A DNA stretch of 64,000 nt, from NCBI RefSeq assembly GCF_020252395.1, contig NZ_JADCDB010000027.1:1-64000 (forward strand). Reading direction: 5' to 3'. A program made the position numbers and the translations under genes. The notes beneath the pieces were generated by a model that did not search any database, was not told where the DNA came from, and worked only from the letters and a program-made list of their open reading frames with translations. The stretch is from Aestuariivirga sp. (lineage in GTDB: Bacteria > Pseudomonadota > Alphaproteobacteria > Rhizobiales > Aestuariivirgaceae). Numbering within the stretch: position 1 is the stretch's first letter; each line of letters opens with the position of its first letter. Positions 8,501 through 15,457 of the stretch are shown one piece after another.

Positions 8501-9447
8501 CCATGCACGCGCCAGGCATCGGGCGAGGTGGTCTTGTTGGCCACCTCAACCTTGGGCCGGATGGTGCAGGAACCGCAGCGCAGATCGTCGCCGAACCAGC
8601 CCGCCACCAGAAACACCCGTTCGACATTCGGAAGCGTTGTCCTGAGATCGTCGAGCGAGACCCGCCAGTCGGCCATGGCGCGCCCGGCGCTGTCGTTCTC
8701 AGGGGGAAAGGAGCCGCCCCCGGCGTTACGCGTCTGAATCTTCGTATCAAAGACCCGTTCGCCAGCACCGGGGATCACGGTGATGGCGCGGACCATATCT
8801 TCAAGCCCGCCAGCGGCATCGGGGATCACCCGCCGGAATATCTCGAAATTGAGTTGCGGCAGGCGGTTGCCGAATTTCTCAAGCGGAAGATCATCGAACA
8901 CCACATAGGCGAGGCCGCGATAGGCCGGTGTCTTGCCCGCCCCTTCGACCCCTTCGATCAGCGGATCGGGCATTTGCGAGGAAGAACCAGGATAGACCCG
9001 CATGGTGATGCCGGCGAGCGACAGGGGCTTGCCATCGGCCCAGACTCTCCCGATCCGGTCGATGGGGCCTTCGCAAAGCCCCACCGCGAAGTTCGCGAAA
9101 TAGGAATAGGTCTTGGTCTTGACCGAGCCGCCACCGCCACGCCCGCCTTTGCCGCCCGTGGTCTTGGTGCTGACGACTTCCTTGAAGCGCGTGGCCCAGA
9201 TGATCTGGCCCGCGATCCGCACCCGCCCCGCCATCTCGGGGATTGGCGCTCCTTCAGTTGAGGCCTGGACTTGCAGACTATCAAGGCGCGGGCCTTCCTG
9301 TTTTATGTCGTCGCCCGCCGGTCCGAACAGACGGCTGTCGATATAGCCGCCGATCGCAGTTGCGGCGGCGGCCGCCGCGATCTGGACAATGGACGAAGCC
9401 CCCGCCGTGAGCGCGGAAGCGGCGGCGGTGAGAAGAAGGACGGCCAT
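5509..9447 (-). CDS. Tail hub / host-specificity protein with GTA TIM-barrel-like domain
   Basis: Homologous in layout to Rhodobacter capsulatus GTA gp15, the large baseplate hub that binds the host and carries the tail tip. From ATG 9447 it has 1312 residues. An Ala-rich hydrophobic start is followed by a Gly-rich linker ('KGGRGGGG') and the family phrase 'SYFANFAVGLCEGPIDRIGR'. A TIM-barrel-like region follows ('IDFVGIDWYAPLADWRD', 'PIWFCELGVPSVDKG'), then beta-rich tail-protein domains. It lies downstream of the NlpC/P60 gene, as in GTA, but the toxin-antitoxin pair 9507-10309 now separates the two. Confidence 0.9.
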   Translation of the reverse strand: MAVLLLTAAASALTAGASSIVQIAAAAAATAIGGYIDSRLFGPAGDDIKQEGPRLDSLQVQASTEGAPIPEMAGRVRIAGQIIWATRFKEVVSTKTTGGKGGRGGGGSVKTKTYSYFANFAVGLCEGPIDRIGRVWADGKPLSLAGITMRVYPGSSSQMPDPLIEGVEGAGKTPAYRGLAYVVFDDLPLEKFGNRLPQLNFEIFRRVIPDAAGGLEDMVRAITVIPGAGERVFDTKIQTRNAGGGSFPPENDSAGRAMADWRVSLDDLRTTLPNVERVFLVAGWFGDDLRCGSCTIRPKVEVANKTTSPDAWRVHGLSRSGALVMSLHDGKPAYGGTPSDDSVVRAIRDLRARGYKVVFYPFLFVDVPAGNVLPNPYGGTGQPAYPWRGRISCHPAAGQPGTVDKTAAAGSQLSAFLGSCLASQISVSVSSGGSVSTSYSGPAEWGLRRFILHYARLCAAVNASDPGTVEAFLIGSEFRALCAVRDGPASFPAVARLKALAADVRSVLGGSVKIGYAADWSDYNAYSPADGSNDLFFHLDPLWADPNIDFVGIDWYAPLADWRDGSSHLDGQAGFSSIYDRAYLQANIEGGEFFEWFYASESARNAQLRTPIADGAHGKPWVFRTKDLRSWWLNSHYNRMGGVEAAAPTPWVPQSKPIWFCELGVPSVDKGANQPNVFYDPKSSESVLPCFSKGTRDDLIQREALKAVLSYWAPSGSRNPVSAVYGGRMIETIGVWTWDARPYPAWPGRTDLWSDGDLYPLGHWLNGKIGLADLAALVAERCRRVGLTAYDVSALYGVVTGYLRDRPMSPRAEIEMLAAGFSFDAVESDGLIRFVPRGRPPVLSLIAGDLAVPQGGDELTLTRGQETELPQEIGLGFADGLDEYRPGAVAARRLAGYSERKSDLHLALVMDQVQAQTTADRALAEAWIERETARFSLPPSRIALDPGDVIDLVVNGRPRAFRLQRITDSGLRAAEAVRAEAAIYGPALNGIAPPRVPVPPVFGAALLRLMDLPLLRETDNGVAPYAAASASPWGGVAVMDSATGSDFATDTLLDVQATLGETLGALAAGPSEYWDEGAVLEVKLYSGELASATPETILSGTANSLALGTPDGDWEIVQFANAVLTGPLTYRLSMLLRGRLGTEHAIRTPLPAGAPVVVLDDAVVPLSGSIAERLASRFYRWGPPGLDLADPAWQQTVFATKAAGLMPWSPVLIAGARNAGGDLSITWVRRTRFGGAWTDGADVPLNKESERYEVDILDGAVVVRMIAVTAPAANYTAAQQIADFGSAQVTVSVRIYQLSASVGRGWPGAAII

Positions 9448-9471
9448 GAGCCTAGATTTCCCGGCAGGAGA

Positions 9472-9494
9472 TGTATATATAGGAACGCGATACA
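9472..9494. promoter_or_regulatory. AT-rich dyad in the tacA promoter gap
   Basis: TGTAT (9472-9476) and ATACA (9490-9494) form an inverted repeat around a TATATA run, in the 59-bp gap between the divergent hub gene and tacA. TacA-type antitoxins repress their own promoter through such dyads. That role here is inferred from position. Confidence 0.35.
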
Positions 9495-9506
9495 GGGAGG
9501 CATGAC

Positions 9507-9803
9507 ATGGTTGATCCAATCCGAAAGCGTGACGTGGCGGTATCGATGCGGTTCCGGGACGATGACCTCGGTATCATCGACCGGGGTGCGGAGTTGACTG
9601 GGCTTTCCCGGACGGAGTTCATGCGTAAGGCGGCGATCCACGATGCCCAGATCGCCATTCTGAACGAGACGGTTGTGCGGCTTGAGCCCGGGGCCTTCAA
9701 AAGGTTTGCCGCCGCAATCGACGCGCCTGTGGCCCCCTTGCCGGCCAAGATGCGGCAGCGGCTTGCGCGCAAGGCGCCATGGGCGAGGAAGCCGAAAGGA
9801 TGA
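9507..9803 (+). CDS. tacA: TacA-family antitoxin (DUF1778, ribbon-helix-helix)
   Basis: Antitoxin that binds DNA and neutralises the GNAT toxin encoded next. The 98 residues start at ATG 9507 behind GGGAGG. The N-terminus has the ribbon-helix-helix pattern 'RKRDVAVSMRFRDDDLGIID' and 'TGLSRTEFMRKAAI'. The C-terminal arm ('LEPGAFKRFAAAIDAP', 'RLARKAPW') is the toxin-wrapping segment of this family. Its stop overlaps the toxin ATG in an ATGA. It stands on the plus strand inside a minus-strand phage tail operon, so it is a passenger with its own promoter. Confidence 0.88.
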   Translation: MVDPIRKRDVAVSMRFRDDDLGIIDRGAELTGLSRTEFMRKAAIHDAQIAILNETVVRLEPGAFKRFAAAIDAPVAPLPAKMRQRLARKAPWARKPKG

Positions 9804-10309
9804 TATCGCCGCCCGAGCCGCTCAACGCCGGTCACAATCTATCGGCTTTCGATTGCGGCAAATCGGCCCTGAACGATTGGCTCAGAACCTACGCCCTTGC
9901 CAATCAGGCGAAGGGCTTCACACGCGTCATGATCGTCCGGGAGGACACCCGGGTGATCGGTTTCTATGGCCTTGCCCCAACAGCGGTTCCGCCATCGATC
10001 CTGTCCCGGAAGGTCCGGACTGGACGGCCACCCGATCCTGTGCCGTGCATCCTGTTCGGTCAGCTTGCCGTCGATAAGGCATATGGAGGCAAAGGCATCG
10101 GCAGCGCGCTTCTCCGTCACGCGCTTGAGCGTTGCGTTGCCGCATCAGAGGCGATCGGCGGGCGGGCGGTGATCGTCCGCGCGATCGATCGCGAGGCTGA
10201 GGCGTTCTGGAGGTCTTGCGGCTTTATGCCGGCAACCTCCGATTCCTCGATACTGTTCCGATCAATTGACGACATCGCCGCGTGGCTTGTAGAGACCGCG
10301 CGGGCCTAA
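9800..10309 (+). CDS. tacT: TacT-family GNAT toxin (aminoacyl-tRNA acetyltransferase)
   Basis: Family members acetylate the amino acid on charged tRNA and stop translation. The 169 residues from ATG 9800 show the GNAT layout: 'FDCGKSALNDWLRTYA' at the N-terminus, 'VIGFYGLAP', the beta4 strand 'LFGQLAVDKAYGGKGIG' with the acetyl-CoA-binding Q/R-x-x-G-x-G/A loop, and the C-terminal 'FWRSCGFMP'. In characterised TacT proteins the residue after that Phe is the catalytic Tyr; here it is Trp137. Either catalysis differs or the toxin is weakened. It overlaps tacA by 4 bases. Confidence 0.88.
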   Translation: MISPPEPLNAGHNLSAFDCGKSALNDWLRTYALANQAKGFTRVMIVREDTRVIGFYGLAPTAVPPSILSRKVRTGRPPDPVPCILFGQLAVDKAYGGKGIGSALLRHALERCVAASEAIGGRAVIVRAIDREAEAFWRSCGFMPATSDSSILFRSIDDIAAWLVETARA

Positions 10310-10319
10310 CGGCCACCGG

Positions 10320-10748
10320 TCACATCTCCGGAAAGTGGAACGCGAAGCGGAGGCGGCCGCGCCACCACGGCACCAGCGAGACCTCGGCAACGGGATGGGA
10401 TTCAACGGCGTGCACTATACGATCCGGTGCCACCAGAATCCCGCAATGCTTGGCCGGCGCATCGGCGTTGATTGCGAACAGCAGAAGATCACCGGGCGCA
10501 ATCGCATCAAGCGCCACCGGGATCATATGGCGGCTTGCGGCCTCGGCCAGCGTCTCGCGGCGGAGCGTTTCGGCCCAATCCCGCGAATAGGCGGGCGGCT
10601 GTTCGGGATCGAACCCATAGACGGCGCGCCAGACGCCGCGCGCGAGGCCCAGGCAATCGCAGCCCACCCCCTTGACGGCTGCCTGATGATGATAGGGCGT
10701 GCCGATCCACGCACGCGCCTCGGCGATTACCGCGTCACGGAGGCTCAT
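10320..10748 (-). CDS. NlpC/P60 tail peptidase (GTA gp14-like)
   Basis: Tail-tip peptidoglycan endopeptidase that opens the host wall during DNA delivery. The 142 residues contain 'ARAWIGTPYHHQ' and the nucleophile loop 'GVGCDCLGLARGVW' (Cys32 in the D-C-x-G position), then 'PGDLLLF' and the His of 'AKHCGILV' or 'RIVHAVE'. Its ATG overlaps the stop of the DUF2163 gene in an ATGA. Order and sequence match the GTA tail module (gp12-gp13-gp14-gp15). Confidence 0.9.
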   Translation of the reverse strand: MSLRDAVIAEARAWIGTPYHHQAAVKGVGCDCLGLARGVWRAVYGFDPEQPPAYSRDWAETLRRETLAEAASRHMIPVALDAIAPGDLLLFAINADAPAKHCGILVAPDRIVHAVESHPVAEVSLVPWWRGRLRFAFHFPEM

Positions 10749-11632
10749 TCGATTCTGCCGCCGTCATTGCCGGCCCCCTGGTTCGGGTAGGAGATCGCAA
10801 AGTCGGTGCCCGGCATATGCGGAAAGCCCCCGAAGTTGAGCGTGTTGCCGAAGCTGTCCCGGCAGGTCGAAAAGCTGCAGTCGCAGCCGACCGTCGCGGC
10901 GAAGCCATCGCCTGCCGCCACCGGCGCGCCCATCGGCAGGACAAGCGCAATGCGCGCCAATCCGCCGCTTGCGGCATGCGCCTTGATTTCGACAGCCAGC
11001 CCCGCGTTGCCGCCCGAGGTCCATACCAACCGCCCCCGGTTGAGCGCGCCCGCCGCAAGCCCGCCAAGCCCCGAGGCGGTGAATTCGAAAGCATCGATCA
11101 CTTGCGAGACAGCGCCCAAAGCTCTGCGACCCGGCGCGTTGAGATCGACGCCGCAACGGGCATCGCCCAGATCCCAGGCGCAGGAGCGCTGGAACACGCG
11201 GCCCGCCGGTTGATCGAGCCTCGCCGCCAGGCCACGGAGTTCGGCGGAGAACGCGAGCTTGCCACGCGAGACTTGGCCCAGATGGCCCGCACGAAGGATC
11301 GCCCGTTGCGCCACGTCCGACCAGTTGACGAGATAGATGGTGACCGCCGCATCGTCATAGCGCCCGGCATGGAGATCCTCCTCGGTGAGCGCATCGGCGG
11401 AGAGTGCGCCCTGCACATCGAGGTTGGAGACGGCCAAGCCCAGCTGGCCCTCGATGGCGCTTGCCGTGAAGCCCGAGGCCGCCCGATAGGTCACGCCATC
11501 GAAGGCGAGATCGCGGTCGAAGTCGGTAAAGCCCATCACCACGCCATCGCGGCGGTCGACCCGCCAGCAGCGGCACAACGTGGTGAACCCGCCCGCGAGG
11601 TGCGCGGTAAGTGAGGAAGGCAGCGTCTTCAT
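10745..11632 (-). CDS. DUF2163 / BR0599-family baseplate protein (GTA gp13-like)
   Basis: Structural hub protein of GTA-type tail tips. The 295 residues begin 'MKTLPSSLTAHLAGG' and include the family phrases 'LCRCWRVDRRDGVVMGFTDF' and 'GVTYRAASGFTASAIEG'. The Cys-rich C-terminus is 'GCDCSFSTCRDSFGN' followed by 'NFGGFPHMPG'. The conserved cysteines correspond to the Fe-S-like site described for the GTA hub. Overlaps both neighbours by 4 bases, so it is translationally coupled. Confidence 0.9.
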   Translation of the reverse strand: MKTLPSSLTAHLAGGFTTLCRCWRVDRRDGVVMGFTDFDRDLAFDGVTYRAASGFTASAIEGQLGLAVSNLDVQGALSADALTEEDLHAGRYDDAAVTIYLVNWSDVAQRAILRAGHLGQVSRGKLAFSAELRGLAARLDQPAGRVFQRSCAWDLGDARCGVDLNAPGRRALGAVSQVIDAFEFTASGLGGLAAGALNRGRLVWTSGGNAGLAVEIKAHAASGGLARIALVLPMGAPVAAGDGFAATVGCDCSFSTCRDSFGNTLNFGGFPHMPGTDFAISYPNQGAGNDGGRIE

Positions 11633-12219
11633 TCGAGGACTTCCACGAGATCGATGTTGTTGACGATCTGCAAGTCCCAGGCGTTCGCTTGAACTGGCAG
11701 GCTGTCGGTATCGAAGCGGACGGGGACGTCGAACTGGGCCGAGGCGGCCGGCGCAGACCCCGGCGCGGAGGCAAAGGTGATCCGACCCGTCAGCGTATCG
11801 ATCGCGGCGGGTGTCACGGCATTGCCCGCAATCTTGACCGTCACCGATCCGGCAACCGGCTTGGTGATGGTGCGGACGTGCTCATAGCCCGCGCGGCTGT
11901 AGCGTTTGACGATCTGCCAGACGGTGGGCGCGATCTGCACCATTGCTTGATCGGCGGCATCGTAATCGTTCCAATCCTTGAAGCGGAAGGAATAGGCGCG
12001 GCCCTTGACGACATGGAAATGCGCGATGACCGCAGCCATATCGGCGCGGCTGCGGATTCCGGTCGAGATGTTCCAGCGGCCCCGGCCTTGCGACCAGTTG
12101 ATATTGCGTTGCTCGGCGCCCGAGGCCAGCGTGACGATCTGGGTCGAGAATCCCGGACCACCGGTAGCCCCGCGCCCGACCGAACCGGGGAAGGCGATAT
12201 CGAGAAACGGCTGTGGCAT
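11629..12219 (-). CDS. DUF2460 distal tail protein (GTA gp12-like)
   Basis: Forms the distal tail ring in GTA particles. The 196 residues contain the family's 'FLDIAFPGSVGRGATGGPGF', 'INWSQGRGRWNISTGIRS' and 'GRAYSFRFKDWNDYDAADQ'. Length is normal (about 200-210). The start ATG shares one base with the TAA of the tape-measure gene. Confidence 0.92.
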   Translation of the reverse strand: MPQPFLDIAFPGSVGRGATGGPGFSTQIVTLASGAEQRNINWSQGRGRWNISTGIRSRADMAAVIAHFHVVKGRAYSFRFKDWNDYDAADQAMVQIAPTVWQIVKRYSRAGYEHVRTITKPVAGSVTVKIAGNAVTPAAIDTLTGRITFASAPGSAPAASAQFDVPVRFDTDSLPVQANAWDLQIVNNIDLVEVLE

Positions 12220-14753
12220 TACATACCTCGCATGCCGGACCGAACCGCGCGCGCGAGGCCCGCCGCAAGCTGGGTGCGGCTGGCATCGAAGGCTGCCGGG
12301 TTCGGCGTCTGGATTGTCACGTTCACCACAGCACCTTGCCCGCGGCGTGAGGGTCCGCGTTCATAGGCGCGCGCTTCATTCCGGTTCAGCACGCGTTCGC
12401 CCCTTTGCAGAATTGCGGGAACTTCATCGGGTTTGAGGAAGGCCCCATCATGAAAGCGCGGCGCGCCCAGAAACAGCGACGCCGGCACAACGCGGCCCAC
12501 ACCGCCCGCCCCCACCAGCCCGCCATCATGGAAGAGGCGCGAGAACAGGTTCATGCCCTGGCTGAAGGTCGGCAGGCTCGATCCGAACAGCAGATTCTTC
12601 AGGGGATTGAGAAGCGCCAGCTTGACCATTTCGCGGGTAAGGTCCTGCAAGGCCGAGCGGCCGGCATCGGCCCAGGACTTCCAATCGAGCTTGCCCTGGG
12701 AAAGAACCTCGCCAAAGCGATCGAGCGCTGAGCCCACCGCCGTTTCGATGGCGCGATAGGCCGCGTCCTGCGCCTGAAGTTGCTGCGTCAGGCGCTCGAT
12801 GCGGCCCGCGTTTTCGACGATCGCGCGCCCTTCCTCGCCCGCAAGGTCAATGCCCCGCCGCCGCAGATCCTGCTCGGCCCGGAGCCCCGCGAGCAGCTGA
12901 TCGCGCTGCGCGGCATCCGCACCCTGAAGTGCTAGCCTGCGGGTGAGGAGGTCAATTTCGTTGCCGTGGCCTTCGCGCAGGCGCCGTGCCGCTTCGGCGG
13001 TGGCGGCGGCCTTCCTATCAAGTGCGGACGCGGTGCCGCGCAAGGCCCTTGCCTGGGCATCTTCGGCCTTCGCCGCCGCTTCAACTGGTGGCCGATAGGT
13101 TTCGATCCGTTGCGTGATGCGCCGATAGGCGTCTTCGATCATCGCCAGATCGGCCAGCTTGCCGCGGGCCAGCGGATCATCGAGTGCTGATTTCAGGGCG
13201 GCTTGTTGCGCCTTGAGCCGTTCGAGTTCGCGGAAGCCGGGCGCGATATCGCGCGCCATTTCGCCAGCCCGGATCGAAAGCTCGTTGGCCGCAATATCTT
13301 GCGCCACCAGCTGGGCCTTGCGCTGTTGCCGGTCGAGTTCATTCTGCAACAGGCGGATGCGCTCTTCCACCTGCGGCAGCATGAGCGGCATATCGCCGTC
13401 TCTCGCATTATCCAGCAGTTGCTGGCGTTGCCAGCGCAGAAGATCGAGTTCTTCCTGCGAGCTACGGCCATCGACGGCGCGGTCGACGGCTTTGCCAATG
13501 GCGTCGAAGGCGTTGGACGCCTGCCGCGCCACATAGGCCCAGGCGCGCCCGAAGGCGTTGGTGGCTTCTTCCGCATCGGCAAGCGCGGGCACGAGAGCGT
13601 CGAGAAGCACCTTCTGCGCTTCGGTCTTGTCGTTCTGTTCAACCAGCGTGCGGATCAGTTGCCGGGTGCGGTCGTCGAGGAAGCCCAGCTTCGTGTTGAG
13701 TTGATCAGCGCCGCGCACAGGGTCTGCAAGGGCCGCCGCCAGCTGTTCGGCCCCCGCCTTCGCATCAGCCCCGAGGGTGACCGCAAAATCGCGAGCAACA
13801 GAAATTGCCCGTCCGATTTCGCCCGCCCCGATCCGCCCGGCGCGCAGCAGCGCCACTTCCATCTCGCGGGCGGCGGTGACCGAGACCCCGCCGGCCGCGG
13901 CAGCGTTGAGCGCCACCTGTTCAAGCTGGGCGGTGGTTGCGCCCGAAGCCCGGCCCACGCCGGCAAGGGCCACGGCAACCGCGCGGGTCGACGCATCGTT
14001 CGCCACCCAGGCGGCAGTGAGACCCGCCACCGCGGCGGCAACACCCGCCACTGCGGCGCCGGCGACGCCCAGGCCTGAACCCAGCGCCGCGATGGTACCG
14101 CGCAGGCCCCCGAAGGCCTGCGTCACTTGTCCGCCCTGTTGCAGCAGGATGGTCATCGGCGACATGCCGGTCGAGAGCGACGCCACCACGTCGTTGAAAG
14201 TATATTGCAGCGTAAGGAGCTGGTTGCGGGTCAGGCGGCTTGCCCCGCCCATGCCGCGGATCGCTTGCGCCGTCTGGTCATAGCGTTGCCGCGCCAGCCC
14301 TTGTGCTACCGCATGTTCGGCAGACGTGATGGCACCGCGCCCGGCAAGGGCCGCGTATTCGGAAAGTTCCTGATTGAGCCGGGCCTGAGCGGCGTCGAGG
14401 GGATCAATCGCCGCCCGAAGTGCCCGGGCGCGGGCCTCGTACCGCTCGGCGTCCCTCGCGGCCTGTTCGAAGACTTCGGCAGAGGCGCGTGCCGAACTCG
14501 CCGACTGTCGGTCGACGCCCAAAACCTGATTGAACCACCCCTGCGCGGCATCGGCCTGCGCCGCCATGCGGGCGGCTTCCGCCAGGTGCTTGAACCGGGC
14601 GATTTCGCGATCCGTCGCGGCTCCCGTCTTCTCAAGCGCCCGATCGACCTGCCCGAAGGCTTGGCCGCCCGCCTGGCCGACTTCCTCGAAGGCACGCTTG
14701 ACCTCCGCCTTGCCTTCGACGCCGAGGCGGATCGAGACATTCGTGGCGCTCAT
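12219..14753 (-). CDS. Tail tape measure protein
   Basis: Sets tail length and is ejected with the DNA. The 844 residues open with a short basic domain ('SIRLGVEGKAEVKRAFEEV'), then long Ala/Gln/Arg helices. Around residues 180-210 comes the lambda-gpH-type phrase 'YTFNDVVASLSTGMSPMTIL' followed by 'LQQGGQVTQAFGG'. A hydrophobic Ala/Gly segment ('GVAGAAVAGVAAAVAGLTA') follows, then coiled coils. The C-terminus has 'FHDGGLVGAGG' and 'VLNRNEARAYERG', typical of gpH-like proteins. Length about 2.5 kb predicts a tail of roughly 120 nm, by the usual proportionality. Confidence 0.92.
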   Translation of the reverse strand: MSATNVSIRLGVEGKAEVKRAFEEVGQAGGQAFGQVDRALEKTGAATDREIARFKHLAEAARMAAQADAAQGWFNQVLGVDRQSASSARASAEVFEQAARDAERYEARARALRAAIDPLDAAQARLNQELSEYAALAGRGAITSAEHAVAQGLARQRYDQTAQAIRGMGGASRLTRNQLLTLQYTFNDVVASLSTGMSPMTILLQQGGQVTQAFGGLRGTIAALGSGLGVAGAAVAGVAAAVAGLTAAWVANDASTRAVAVALAGVGRASGATTAQLEQVALNAAAAGGVSVTAAREMEVALLRAGRIGAGEIGRAISVARDFAVTLGADAKAGAEQLAAALADPVRGADQLNTKLGFLDDRTRQLIRTLVEQNDKTEAQKVLLDALVPALADAEEATNAFGRAWAYVARQASNAFDAIGKAVDRAVDGRSSQEELDLLRWQRQQLLDNARDGDMPLMLPQVEERIRLLQNELDRQQRKAQLVAQDIAANELSIRAGEMARDIAPGFRELERLKAQQAALKSALDDPLARGKLADLAMIEDAYRRITQRIETYRPPVEAAAKAEDAQARALRGTASALDRKAAATAEAARRLREGHGNEIDLLTRRLALQGADAAQRDQLLAGLRAEQDLRRRGIDLAGEEGRAIVENAGRIERLTQQLQAQDAAYRAIETAVGSALDRFGEVLSQGKLDWKSWADAGRSALQDLTREMVKLALLNPLKNLLFGSSLPTFSQGMNLFSRLFHDGGLVGAGGVGRVVPASLFLGAPRFHDGAFLKPDEVPAILQRGERVLNRNEARAYERGPSRRGQGAVVNVTIQTPNPAAFDASRTQLAAGLARAVRSGMRGM

Positions 14754-15435
14754 GATGCATCAGCGTTCCGGCGATAGGCGTTGACGACGATGGGTTCGAT
14801 CTCTGGGAGGACATCGACGAGAAGCGGGTTCAGCGCGCCCATGGCGTGGGCGAGCATCAGGACCGCGCCGAAGTCGATGGCGTAGACGCCGCCCATCACG
14901 GCGCGAACCTGTCCAACGCAGCGGCGGATGACCTCCCATGCCAGCAGCCCCTCGCTGGTGAGGGGCGCGTGTTCGATATAGGCGCAAGCCCCGCACCGCG
15001 ATGGACAGGCGGCGCAGTAGCCCTCGCCGCCCTCGAAGTGCCAACGCGCGAGGGCGATCAGACGTTTTTTTCGTCGAGCCTCGTGAGGGCCGGGCCGACA
15101 TATAGCCGATCGATGGCGTCGAAGGCGGGCCAGACTTCAAGCAGCTGATTGATGGCGACCGGGTTCGGATCGATCGGCTTGCCGCCGGCATCGCCGATGC
15201 CCTCCCACGCCACGATGCCGCTCAGCGCGAGCGAGCGCGTGAAGGCCGCGCCGGCTGCGACCGTGGTGCTCCGGTCGAGCGGCTGGTCGCTCTCGACCTT
15301 CGTGCCGAGAGACTCGGCGGCGGCGGCGCGGGCGACCAGCATGTCGGCGACGGAGATCGGCCGGAACTGGATGCGCACGCCCGGCAGGATGTCGAGCCAG
15401 AACGGATCGCGGGACGGTGTCGAGAGCTTGAGCAA
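14750..15435 (-). CDS. Tail assembly chaperone GT product, made by -1 frameshift
   Basis: The frame that continues after a -1 slip at 15064-15070 runs without stop to TGA 14750-14752 and overlaps the tape-measure ATG. It adds about 104 residues, including 'LIALARWHFEGGEGYCAACP', 'CGACAYIEHAPLTSEGLL' and 'IEPIVVNAYRRN'. The extension has no start codon of its own and only makes sense as a fusion to the upstream chaperone. It carries four closely spaced Cys. In lambda, the gpG/gpGT ratio is set this way and both proteins load the tape measure for tail-tube growth; position between tail tube and tape measure agrees. Confidence 0.82.
15028..15070 (-). promoter_or_regulatory. Programmed -1 ribosomal frameshift signal (slippery heptamer plus stem-loop)
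   Basis: On the minus strand, the zero-frame codons GAA-AAA-AAC give the heptamer A-AAA-AAC at 15070-15064. A 7-nt spacer containing the zero-frame UGA follows. Next is a perfect 8-bp stem, CGCCCTCG (15056-15049) with CGAGGGCG (15035-15028), enclosing a 13-nt loop. Heptamer, spacing and GC-rich stem are those of known tail-chaperone frameshift sites. Confidence 0.82.
15058..15435 (-). CDS. Tail assembly chaperone, gpG-like
   Basis: Short, unshifted chaperone product of 125 residues. The start is TTG 15435 with GGAGG five bases upstream. The sequence begins 'LKLSTPSRDPFWLDILPGV' and ends '...TRLDEKNV' at the UGA that follows the slippery site. I see no enzymatic motif. Identification rests on its place between the tail tube and tape-measure genes and on the frameshift signal at its end. 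Confidence 0.8.
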   Translation of the reverse strand: MLKLSTPSRDPFWLDILPGVRIQFRPISVADMLVARAAAAESLGTKVESDQPLDRSTTVAAGAAFTRSLALSGIVAWEGIGDAGGKPIDPNPVAINQLLEVWPAFDAIDRLYVGPALTRLDEKNV

Positions 15436-15457
15436 GGGAGCCTCCTGGTGAAGCGGA

